Below are positions 1 through 6,776 of a DNA stretch of 9,446 nucleotides, piece after piece. The notes beneath the pieces are model-generated. The model worked only from the letters and a program-made list of their open reading frames with translations, ran no database searches and was not told the origin of the DNA. How positions within the stretch are numbered: position 1 is the first letter of the stretch; each line of letters starts with the position of its first letter. Made by a program: the position numbers and the translations under genes. The DNA comes from Clostridiales bacterium. Lineage in GTDB: Bacteria; Bacillota; Clostridia; Tissierellales; Dethiosulfatibacteraceae. The stretch spans positions 1-9,446 of the forward strand of contig DMAP01000103.1 in assembly GCA_003446975.1 (NCBI GenBank), in the 5' to 3' direction.

Positions 1-1842
1 GCTGATAAAGAAGTCAATTATATTGGCGAACCGATTGCCCTGATTGTTTGGAAGGATAAGCAGCAGGTAATAGAGTTCATGAATGGCATTGTGGTTCATT
101 ATCGTGAGGAAGAGGGCATCTTTCAAATTGATGACTGCAGAGGTCTTGAAGATGGGATCTATTCTTCCTATCAATACCAAAAGGGAGATATGGATGCCTT
201 GGACTATGATGATACATTTGAGAGGGTCTATACCACGGGATACCAGGAACAGCTATATATGGAGAAACAGGGACTTGTCGGGGAGTATGTTGATGACGTA
301 TTGACCATCCATGGCTCCATGCAGTGCCCCTACTATATCAAAAACGCATTGATTCATTGCACCGAATTATCAGGTGACAATATCAGAGTGATACAAAACA
401 CAACCGGTGGCGCCTTTGGAGGCAAAGAGGAATATCCCTCGCTGATGGCCTGTCAGCTGGCAGTTGCAGCCATGAAGGTAAAAGCACCTATTGAGTTGAT
501 ATTTGATCGAAGAGAGGATATTTTATACACGACAAAAAGACATCCTTCACAAACAAGAATCAAAACCTATCTGAAGGAACGAAGGATAGTCGGCATGGCG
601 TTCACATACGAGCTGGATGGCGGTCCTTACTGGGGACTTACCGATGTGGTTTTGCAGCGGGGAATCTTGACACTTACCGGTTGCTACAATATAGAAAATG
701 TCAAGGTGGACGGCAAGGCTTATAAGACCAACAATATTTTCACAGGCGCATTCAGGGGTTTTGGAGCGCCTCAAAGCATGTTTGCCTTGGAACAGCACAT
801 GAATCAGCTGGCGAGATACCTGAATAAGGATCCCATTGAGTTCAGAAGACAGTATTTTGTCAAAAAAGGAGACATATCAGCAACCTCAGGCGTATTCAAT
901 GAGACAATATTGCTTCAGGAAATGGCTGACAAGCTGGAGAAAATGTCTGATTACGAAGAGATAAAGAACAAGAAAGATGACTATCATGGTGTCGGGGTGG
1001 CTTTTATTCCCCATGGCGGAGGTTTCACAGGCGATGGAGAGGCCTCTCACATAAAGGCCGTGGTCAATCTGATGAAGGATGATGCCGGATATGTGCATAT
1101 TTTAGTGTCCTCCGTGGAAATGGGGCAGGGAGCAAAAACAGTGCTGTCTAAAATAGTGGCATCGGTTCTGGATATCGGCATAGACAGAATCGTCTATGAT
1201 GATCCGGATACCTTCAAAGTCCCAGATTCAGGTCCAACTGTGGCATCGCGGACTACCATGGTGGTTGGTGGCCTTTTATACAAGGCAGCCAAGAAACTCA
1301 AACCGCTTATGTCGCAAAAGGGTGAGGTGCTGATTACAGAGTCTTTCAAGCAGCCGGACAATATCAAATGGGACCAGAAGCGGCTAAAAGGGAATGCTTA
1401 CCTATCGTATTCATGGGCAGCTGTCATTGCCGAGGTTGAAGTGGATCCCATAACCTTTGAGATCAAATGCACCAATATACATGGCATCTATGACGTAGGG
1501 CTGCCCATAGACGAGGATACCTTTATCGGGCAGGTACATGGCGGCGTCGCCCAAGGCCTGGGATATGGCATGCTTGAGGTGATGGAAAGCAAAGATGGCT
1601 TGATTCAGCAAAACAGCTTTTCTTCCTATGCGGTACCGACCATGGCCGATATGCCAAGAATGTATACCGATTGGATCTATAATCCCTACAAAGAGGGACC
1701 CTATGGCGCCAAGGCTGCGGGAGAGCTTACACTGGTAGGTGTTGCTCCGGCAATAGCATCAGCTGTGGAGGATGCCATTGGGGTGGAGATAAATGATTTG
1801 CCTGTAACATCTGAAAAAATTTTGGCGGAGGTGTTGAGATGA
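1..1842 (+). CDS. xdhA: Xanthine dehydrogenase-family molybdopterin-binding subunit (5' partial)
   Basis: Large catalytic subunit of a molybdenum hydroxylase, which hydroxylates purines or related N-heterocycles at a Mo-pterin centre and passes electrons to the FeS and FAD subunits encoded next. The reading frame is open from base 1, where it encodes an YIGEPIAL motif typical of the family, so the ATG at 79 is internal and the true start lies outside the window. The window shows 613 residues. Cofactor motifs are in the expected order: GGAFGGKE (about 406-429), AFRGFGAPQ (about 748-774, with the Arg that faces substrate in purine hydroxylases), HGGGFTGDGE (about 1012-1041), EMGQG (about 1117-1131), DSGPTVASR (about 1225-1251), and GAKAAGE (1705-1725) with the catalytic base Glu at 1723-1725. 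The last motif is GAKGxGE in most relatives. The stop overlaps the next gene in an ATGA. The family is secure; the exact substrate (xanthine, urate, hypoxanthine) and any selenium dependence cannot be read from the sequence. Confidence 0.93.
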   Translation, partial: ADKEVNYIGEPIALIVWKDKQQVIEFMNGIVVHYREEEGIFQIDDCRGLEDGIYSSYQYQKGDMDALDYDDTFERVYTTGYQEQLYMEKQGLVGEYVDDVLTIHGSMQCPYYIKNALIHCTELSGDNIRVIQNTTGGAFGGKEEYPSLMACQLAVAAMKVKAPIELIFDRREDILYTTKRHPSQTRIKTYLKERRIVGMAFTYELDGGPYWGLTDVVLQRGILTLTGCYNIENVKVDGKAYKTNNIFTGAFRGFGAPQSMFALEQHMNQLARYLNKDPIEFRRQYFVKKGDISATSGVFNETILLQEMADKLEKMSDYEEIKNKKDDYHGVGVAFIPHGGGFTGDGEASHIKAVVNLMKDDAGYVHILVSSVEMGQGAKTVLSKIVASVLDIGIDRIVYDDPDTFKVPDSGPTVASRTTMVVGGLLYKAAKKLKPLMSQKGEVLITESFKQPDNIKWDQKRLKGNAYLSYSWAAVIAEVEVDPITFEIKCTNIHGIYDVGLPIDEDTFIGQVHGGVAQGLGYGMLEVMESKDGLIQQNSFSSYAVPTMADMPRMYTDWIYNPYKEGPYGAKAAGELTLVGVAPAIASAVEDAIGVEINDLPVTSEKILAEVLR

Positions 1843-2312
1843 TTATAGGATTTGAACTCAACGGAGAACAGGTTAACATAGAGTCGACGCTATCAATGAG
1901 ACTGCTGGATGTCATCCGAAATGACTTCGGCCTCACCGGCACAAAGGAAGGATGCTCCGAAGGCGAATGTGGCGCTTGCATTGTTTTTCTGGATGGAAAG
2001 GTGGTCAATTCCTGCATGGTGCCCATGAGCAATGTGGTTGGGAGAAGTGTGGTTACAATTGAAGGGTTTTCTGAAACCGAAAGATACAAACAGATAGAGA
2101 CAGCCTTCAGAAATGCCGGAGCAGTCCAGTGCGGATTTTGTATACCAGGCATGATAATGGCAGTTGAAGGCATTCTTAGATTGAACAAGCCATTGACAGA
2201 CGAGGTCATCAAGGAGGGATTGTCCGGAAATATCTGCAGATGCACCGGATATCAATCCATCTATGAAGCGGTGAGACATTTGGGAGAGGAGGTATGGAAT
2301 GATGTTCAGTAG
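1839..2312 (+). CDS. xdhC: Xanthine dehydrogenase-family [2Fe-2S] subunit
   Basis: Small iron-sulfur subunit (157 residues) that relays electrons from the molybdenum centre to FAD. Residues 1-75 form a plant-ferredoxin-like domain with cluster ligands Cys39, Cys44, Cys47 and Cys59 (CSEGECGAC then C). Residues 80-157 form the helical second-cluster domain with Cys98, Cys101, Cys133 and Cys135 (QCGFC ... ICRCTGY). All eight cysteines are present and the length is normal for the stand-alone subunit. The start shares an ATGA with the stop of the molybdenum subunit and is preceded by GGCGGAGGT at 1824-1832, which indicates translational coupling. In E. coli XdhD the FeS domain is fused to the molybdenum chain; here it is a separate protein. 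The symbol follows the E. coli XdhABC convention; other naming schemes differ. Confidence 0.96.
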   Translation: MIIGFELNGEQVNIESTLSMRLLDVIRNDFGLTGTKEGCSEGECGACIVFLDGKVVNSCMVPMSNVVGRSVVTIEGFSETERYKQIETAFRNAGAVQCGFCIPGMIMAVEGILRLNKPLTDEVIKEGLSGNICRCTGYQSIYEAVRHLGEEVWNDVQ

Positions 2313-3132
2313 CGTTAGACCGGATACCCTCAAGGAGCTGCTTGAGATTATAGACCATGGTGATTATTATATTTTTGCAGGCGGGACAGACCTATTCATC
2401 AGAAAAAGACAGTGGCAGGGTGCGGAGAGAAGATTTGACAAGGATGTAGTGTTTATCAGTCATCTCGAGGAATTAAGAGGTATTTATGAGGACAGCAATT
2501 ACTATAAATTGAGAACCTGTGCCACCCAGGATGAGGTAGCCAATTCAGAACTGCTGCCGGATTATCTGAGACTTCCCTACAGCTTGATGGGAAACCCGGC
2601 TATAAGGAATACAGCCACTGTCGGAGGAAACATTGTCAATGCGGCAAAGGTGGCTGACAGTCTGCCCCTTTTCTATGCCTTGGATGCTACTATTGTATTG
2701 AAAAGCATCCAGGCGGACAGGATTTTGAGCATCAAGGATTTTATTTTTGGCCGATACAAGACAGACCGATATGAAAACGAAATTATCTTTGAAGTCATCA
2801 TACCCAAAGAGGATTTTTCAGGATTTAGATACAAAAAGATAGGCTCACGGAAATCCAGCATTCTGTCGAAACTCTCGGTTTTCATAGTCTACAAAAAAGC
2901 CCACGGAAAAATAGTGGATCTGAGGGTATCGATTGGCGCTGTCAATGATATTCCTATCAGAAGCGAGGATGCTGAAAAGGAATTTATCAAAGACAACAAC
3001 ATAGAGAAATTCTTGCTGGCCATACGAGAGACCATGGAAGGCGAGGATGATAGAAGATCCACCAAGCTTTACAGGGAGGAAGTCAGCCTCAGGATCATTA
3101 AGAGTTTTCTCGAAGAAATATTGGATGAATAG
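2299..3132 (+). CDS. xdhB: Xanthine dehydrogenase-family FAD-binding subunit
   Basis: Medium subunit (277 residues) that binds FAD and delivers electrons to NAD+ or another acceptor, completing the three-subunit hydroxylase. The N-terminal FAD-binding domain (about 1-165, PCMH type) carries the pyrophosphate-binding loop AGGTDL at 27-32 and the second FAD motif at 102-123 (IRNTATVGGNI followed by NAAKVADSLP). The C-terminal part (about 170-275) matches the CO dehydrogenase flavoprotein C-terminal domain. There is no cysteine-rich insertion of the type found in 4-hydroxybenzoyl-CoA reductase. The length is close to XdhB and YgfM of E. coli. The start at 2299 overlaps the FeS gene by 14 bases and follows GGAGAGGAGGT ending at 2292; the adjacent ATG at 2302 is an equally possible start. 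XdhB-like and YgfM-like assignments cannot be separated by eye. Confidence 0.93.
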   Translation: MMFSSVRPDTLKELLEIIDHGDYYIFAGGTDLFIRKRQWQGAERRFDKDVVFISHLEELRGIYEDSNYYKLRTCATQDEVANSELLPDYLRLPYSLMGNPAIRNTATVGGNIVNAAKVADSLPLFYALDATIVLKSIQADRILSIKDFIFGRYKTDRYENEIIFEVIIPKEDFSGFRYKKIGSRKSSILSKLSVFIVYKKAHGKIVDLRVSIGAVNDIPIRSEDAEKEFIKDNNIEKFLLAIRETMEGEDDRRSTKLYREEVSLRIIKSFLEEILDE

Positions 3133-3144
3133 GAGTCTTGTGAA

Positions 3145-4353
3145 ATGGAAAAAACGATAAAACAGATCAATGAAACATCGAGCAATTGGGAAAAAAAGAT
3201 CTTTGATTTCCTAAAGGATATCATTCGGATAAAATCAACAAGCACCAATGAAAAAGAGGTTGTTCACAGAATAAAAAAAGAAATGGAAGCCCTGGACTAT
3301 GAAGAAATCATCATAGACAAGATGGGAAACATATTGGGCAGGGTAGGAAATGGCAAGAGAATCATCGCTTATGACGGACACATCGACACAGTGGATGTGG
3401 GCAGTATAGATAATTGGGAGTTCGATCCTTTTGCCGGAACTGAAGATGGCACATATATCTATGGTAGAGGTGCCAGCGATCAAAAGGGCGGTTTCACATC
3501 AATACTATATGGGGCAGCAATCGCCAAAAAGCTGGGTCTTCTGAATGATGTAACCCTTTGGGTGACAGGGACAGTACAGGAGGAGGATTGCGATGGTTTG
3601 TGCTGGCAGCATATCATTGAGGAAAAGACCATCGTGCCTGAGTTTGTTGTCTTATCGGAGCCGACAGGACTCAATGTATACAGAGGCCAGAGAGGACGAA
3701 TGGAAATCAGGGTAGAGGTCAGTGGCATCAGCTCCCATGGATCGGCGCCTGAACGAGGAGATAATGCCATCTATAAGATGGCACCGATCATATCTGAGTT
3801 GAAAGCACTCAATGACAGGCTCAAGATTGATGATTTTCTGGGAAAAGGGACACTGACCATATCTGAAATATTTTTCACATCACCATCCAGGTGCGCGGTG
3901 GCAGACGGCTGCAGCATATCCATCGACAGACGATTGACAGCTGGGGAGACCATGATATCTGCCATTGACGAGATCAAGGCATTGCCCGCTGTCAAAATGG
4001 CGAATGCAAGGGTAGAGATGTATCGCTATGAGGCTAAGTCTTATACCGGACTTGAGCAATCTGTGGACTGCTATTTCCCCACATGGACATTGCCAGAGGA
4101 CAGCCTGTTCTGCCAAACACTTGTAAATGCCTGTGAACAAACCTTTGGAAGCAGGCCATTGGTGGACAAATGGACATTCTCGACAAACGGTGTGTCGATT
4201 ATGGGACTTAAAGGAATCCCCTGCGTTGGCTTTGGACCAGGAATGGAAAAGGAAGCTCATGCGCCCAATGAAAAAATACGAAAGGATGAAGTCATCAAAG
4301 CTGTGAATGTTTATGCTTTGATACCAACTATATATGGAGGGATAACCAAATGA
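3145..4353 (+). CDS. ygeY: YgeY-like M20 family metallohydrolase
   Basis: Zinc-dependent (M20/ArgE/DapE-type) hydrolase of 402 residues. It is expected to cleave an amide or ureido bond of an amino-acid-like intermediate in the cytoplasm. The metal-site residues are all visible: His79 and Asp81 in DGHIDTV, bridging Asp112 in GRGASDQKGG, catalytic Glu146 and Glu147 in TVQEED, Glu172 in LSEPTG, and His372 in EAHAPNE. The segment from about 180 to 290 is the lid/dimerisation domain (RGRMEIRVEVSGISSHGS). The long YGRGASDQKGG loop and the WTFSTNG motif near 343-349 resemble E. coli YgeY, which is found in selenium- and purine-associated loci. It starts 12 bases after the FAD subunit, with AGGAG at about 3131-3135. 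Its stop overlaps the carbamoyltransferase start in an ATGA. The substrate is not established from the sequence; a role on a ureido or acyl intermediate of purine breakdown is inferred from its neighbours. Confidence 0.88.
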   Translation: MEKTIKQINETSSNWEKKIFDFLKDIIRIKSTSTNEKEVVHRIKKEMEALDYEEIIIDKMGNILGRVGNGKRIIAYDGHIDTVDVGSIDNWEFDPFAGTEDGTYIYGRGASDQKGGFTSILYGAAIAKKLGLLNDVTLWVTGTVQEEDCDGLCWQHIIEEKTIVPEFVVLSEPTGLNVYRGQRGRMEIRVEVSGISSHGSAPERGDNAIYKMAPIISELKALNDRLKIDDFLGKGTLTISEIFFTSPSRCAVADGCSISIDRRLTAGETMISAIDEIKALPAVKMANARVEMYRYEAKSYTGLEQSVDCYFPTWTLPEDSLFCQTLVNACEQTFGSRPLVDKWTFSTNGVSIMGLKGIPCVGFGPGMEKEAHAPNEKIRKDEVIKAVNVYALIPTIYGGITK

Positions 4354-5312
4354 ATGGAACATTGAAAGGTAAGCATTTTATAACATTGAGAGAATGGAGC
4401 AATAACGAGATTGATTTTTTGCTGGATGTGGCTGGAGACCTGAAGAGAAAATTCTACATGGACGTTCCGACACCCTATCTTCCTTTAAAAACGATTTTTC
4501 TCATGTTTTTTGAGCAGTCAACACGGACCAGAAATTCCATGGAGGCTGGAATTGCCCAGCTTGGCGGACATGCCAATTATCTGGACACCTCATCCATGCA
4601 GATCAGTCATGGCGAATCTGCAAAGGATACAGGCATCATATTGTCAAGCTTTGGACATGGCATAGCCTGTCGCAATTGTTTCTGGGAAATCGGGAACAAA
4701 TATCTGAGAGAGATGGCAGCCCATTCATCCAGACCGATCATGAATCTGCAATGCGATCTCTATCATCCTATGCAGGGCGTAGCCGATCTGATGACCATCA
4801 AGGAAAAGTTCACATCCACCAAAGGCATCAAGGTTTCCATTATCTGGGCTTACGCCACTTCACACAAGAAGCCTATAAGTGTTCCGTTGACACAGGCACT
4901 GCTTTTCCCGAGATATCAGATGGATGTGACATTGGCATATCCAAAGGGGTTTGAGCTGCCTGATTGGGCCATCGATGAAGCGAAAGAAAATGCGACCAGG
5001 TATGGTGGAAGCTTCAGAATAACCCATGACATAGAGGAAGCTTTCAGAGATGCGGATGTTGTGATTCCTAAAAACTGGGGATCATGGAGCTCCAAGGATC
5101 CGGACGTGAACATTGATGATTTCAAGGACTGGAAATGCACTGAGAAACTCATGTCCATCGCATCTAAAGATGTGAAATACATGCATGCCTTACCTGCTGA
5201 CAGGGGAAATGAAGTAGAGGATTCTGTCATAGACGGACCTCATTCCATTGTCTACCAGGAGGCTGAAAACAGACTTCATACTGCGAAAGCTGTCATGATG
5301 CTGACGATGTAA
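4350..5312 (+). CDS. ygeW: Knotted carbamoyltransferase, YgeW/AOTC-like
   Basis: Aspartate/ornithine carbamoyltransferase superfamily member of 320 residues. The carbamoyl-phosphate site is intact: STRTR at 57-61, HPMQ at 139-142, and Arg308 in the C-terminal NRLH. The sequence differs from classical ornithine transcarbamylase in three ways. WAYATSHKKPISVP (166-179) is the proline-containing region that forms the knot in the N-acetylornithine/YgeW group. PKNW (240-243) replaces the ornithine-binding DxxxSMG. HALP (279-282) replaces HCLP, so the ornithine-contacting Cys is missing. The C-terminal end (HALPADRG ... NRLHTAKA) is OTC/AOTC-like, and the protein is roughly 75 residues shorter than E. 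coli YgeW. RBS GGAGGG at about 4337-4342; ATGA overlap with ygeY. The carbamoyl acceptor, or the ureido donor if the enzyme runs in reverse as a phosphorolysis, is probably not ornithine. The YgeW name rests on motifs plus context. Confidence 0.85.
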   Translation: MNGTLKGKHFITLREWSNNEIDFLLDVAGDLKRKFYMDVPTPYLPLKTIFLMFFEQSTRTRNSMEAGIAQLGGHANYLDTSSMQISHGESAKDTGIILSSFGHGIACRNCFWEIGNKYLREMAAHSSRPIMNLQCDLYHPMQGVADLMTIKEKFTSTKGIKVSIIWAYATSHKKPISVPLTQALLFPRYQMDVTLAYPKGFELPDWAIDEAKENATRYGGSFRITHDIEEAFRDADVVIPKNWGSWSSKDPDVNIDDFKDWKCTEKLMSIASKDVKYMHALPADRGNEVEDSVIDGPHSIVYQEAENRLHTAKAVMMLTM

Positions 5313-5318
5313 CGTCAG
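5301..5318 (+). other. Small inverted repeat spanning the carbamoyltransferase stop codon
   Basis: CTGACG at 5301-5306 and CGTCAG at 5313-5318 are perfect 6-bp arms around a 6-nt loop (ATGTAA) that contains the stop codon. No run of T follows, so this is not a normal intrinsic terminator. It opens the only intergenic gap of note in the window (5313-5366). It could be a weak mRNA hairpin or chance. Confidence 0.3.
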
Positions 5319-5353
5319 ATATGAAATTCGACAATCATCATCAATAAACTGAT

Positions 5354-5358
5354 GGAGG
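5354..5358 (+). promoter_or_regulatory. Ribosome binding site that decides the start of the PLP enzyme
   Basis: GGAGG sits 8 bases before the ATG at 5367. It overlaps the in-frame ATG at 5352, which itself has only an AT-rich, purine-poor stretch upstream. The Shine-Dalgarno position therefore favours 5367 as the real start. A 5-bp inverted repeat (CATCA at 5339-5343, TGATG at 5350-5354) abuts this site. Confidence 0.7.
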
Positions 5359-5366
5359 AAAATGAT

Positions 5367-6776
5367 ATGTACAAAATACCTGTAATAGGACCCACTTACG
5401 AGGAAATGCTGCATCCATGGAAGATAGATCCCGACATAAGAAAAGCGGCAATAGAGATGAGAAAAATAGATTCCCTGCATCCTCTGAATCTTTACAATAT
5501 AAGCTGGCGGAATGAGAACAATGAAATCGGCTATTTTATTCTACCGCCCAGTTTTACCAATATAAAAGCCAATATCGTCGTCATGTACGCCAAGGATTTT
5601 CCGACAGGCAGCCATAAGGTAGGACCCACCTATTCGGTGCTGACAGAAAAGACTGTCCTTGGAGAGGTTGATCCCCTCAATCACAGATTGGTTTGGCCAT
5701 CCACAGGAAATTATGGCGTTGGTGGAGCTTGGGTCAGTAGCAGAATGAACTATGACTCCCTCGTGATTCTGCCTGAGGAGATGAGCCAGGAAAGATTTGA
5801 TCTGATCAGGGAATATGGCTCCGATGTCATTGCCACCCCCGGTTGCGAATCCAACGTGAAGGAAATCTATGACAAGACCAAGGAGCTAAGGGCTCAGGAC
5901 CCAGATAAAATAAGAATTCTCAACCAGTTCGAGGAATTTGCAAACTATCGATTCCACGAGTATGTTACAGGCAATTCGATGCTTGAGTTGGTATCGGAAG
6001 CGAATATCGGAAATGGAGAAATAGCTGCAGTTGTTTTAACTGTGGGTTCTGCAGGCACCATAGCCAGCGGAGACAGAATCAAGAAGGTGTTTCCGAATGC
6101 CAAGATTATCGCTGGCGAGCCTGTCCAATGCCCAACATTGTCATTGAACGGCTATGGCGGTCATGATATTCAAGGCATAGGTGACAAGCATGTGACCTGG
6201 ATCCATAATGTGATGAACTGCGATGGTGTCGTGCAGATAGATGACATGGATTGCAAGAGAATGCTCAAGGTGTTCAGCTCAGAAGAGGGCAAGCGATATC
6301 TCAAGACGATCCTTGGAGAGGAGACTGTGGAGTTTATCTCCGACAAGCTTGGCATTTCAGGTGTTGCAAACATTATCGGAGCCATTAAGACCGCTAAGTA
6401 CTATGATTTGGATGAGGGCGAGAATATAGTGACAGTGGCGACAGATGCCATCGACAGATATTATTCGGTTATGGATAAGATGCCAGAGATAGATATCAAC
6501 AGAGCCAAGAACATATACGATAGAGCTATCAGGTTTCAGGAGCCTTCCCTATTTTTCGAGGGAGACCGCTACAATAGGCTGAGATGGCATAATTTGAAGT
6601 ATTATACATGGGTGGAGCAGCAAGGAAAGACTGTTGAAGAGCTCAACTATCAGCTGAAGCAATCCTATTGGCATTGCCAGGCGGACAGGGTCAGAGAAAT
6701 GGACAAAAAGATCGAGGCATATACAGAGACGCATCAGGCGGAGCTGAAAAACATACTAGGAGTGACAAATGTTTGA
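5367..6776 (+). CDS. PLP-dependent fold-type II enzyme (cysteine synthase-like), function unknown
   Basis: About 469 residues from the ATG at 5367; a start at 5352 would add five. Fold-type II PLP features are clear: the probable Schiff-base Lys84 in PTGSHKVGP, the substrate/cofactor loop STGNYG at 112-117, the glycine-rich phosphate-binding loop VGSAGTIASG at 226-235, and HDIQGIGDKH near 266-275, reminiscent of the cysteine synthase/cystathionine beta-synthase group. The N-terminal ~75 residues and an aromatic-rich C-terminal stretch of about 85 residues (from about 385) lie outside the core, making it longer than cysteine synthase (about 310) or E. coli YgeX (about 398). It sits where ygeX (diaminopropionate ammonia-lyase) would be expected, but the YgeX-type motifs (FKMLGGAYA around the lysine, TTDGNHG) are absent. 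I infer an alpha,beta-elimination or beta-replacement on a beta-amino- or ureido-substituted alanine, feeding a keto acid to central metabolism. The exact function is not recognised. The 3' end overlaps the next gene by 8 bases. Confidence 0.85.
   Translation: MYKIPVIGPTYEEMLHPWKIDPDIRKAAIEMRKIDSLHPLNLYNISWRNENNEIGYFILPPSFTNIKANIVVMYAKDFPTGSHKVGPTYSVLTEKTVLGEVDPLNHRLVWPSTGNYGVGGAWVSSRMNYDSLVILPEEMSQERFDLIREYGSDVIATPGCESNVKEIYDKTKELRAQDPDKIRILNQFEEFANYRFHEYVTGNSMLELVSEANIGNGEIAAVVLTVGSAGTIASGDRIKKVFPNAKIIAGEPVQCPTLSLNGYGGHDIQGIGDKHVTWIHNVMNCDGVVQIDDMDCKRMLKVFSSEEGKRYLKTILGEETVEFISDKLGISGVANIIGAIKTAKYYDLDEGENIVTVATDAIDRYYSVMDKMPEIDINRAKNIYDRAIRFQEPSLFFEGDRYNRLRWHNLKYYTWVEQQGKTVEELNYQLKQSYWHCQADRVREMDKKIEAYTETHQAELKNILGVTNV

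Noticed and set aside
79..81. ATG at 79 as the start of the molybdopterin subunit
   Set aside because: The same frame is open from base 1 and encodes family-typical sequence (YIGEPIAL) upstream of it, so the gene is cut by the window edge.
1..1842. In-frame selenocysteine (UGA) in the molybdenum enzyme, given the selenium link of related loci
   Set aside because: No internal TGA occurs in frame. Selenium in such enzymes is a labile cofactor ligand and is not visible in the sequence.
1727..2333. Minus-strand open frames of 172 and 146 codons over the FeS subunit gene
   Set aside because: They lie opposite a well-supported gene with all eight cluster cysteines, have no recognisable motifs, and are best explained as antisense shadows.
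3880..4362. Minus-strand open frame of 160 codons over the ygeY 3' end
   Set aside because: It is antisense to the M20 hydrolase coding region, including its metal-ligand His motif, and its translation shows no family features.
4350..5312. Calling the carbamoyltransferase ornithine carbamoyltransferase (argF)
   Set aside because: The C-terminal NRLH end is OTC-like, but the ornithine-binding Cys and SMG loop are missing and the knot-type proline segment is present.
5301..5318. Intrinsic terminator after the carbamoyltransferase gene
   Set aside because: The stem is only 6 bp and no U-tract follows; the next gene continues on the same strand after a short gap.
5352..5354. ATG at 5352 as the start of the PLP enzyme
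   Set aside because: The only good Shine-Dalgarno sequence (5354-5358) overlaps this codon and is correctly spaced for ATG at 5367.
5367..6776. Calling the PLP enzyme YgeX (diaminopropionate ammonia-lyase) because of its neighbours
   Set aside because: The lysine and glycine-loop motifs and the length do not match YgeX; context alone does not justify the name.
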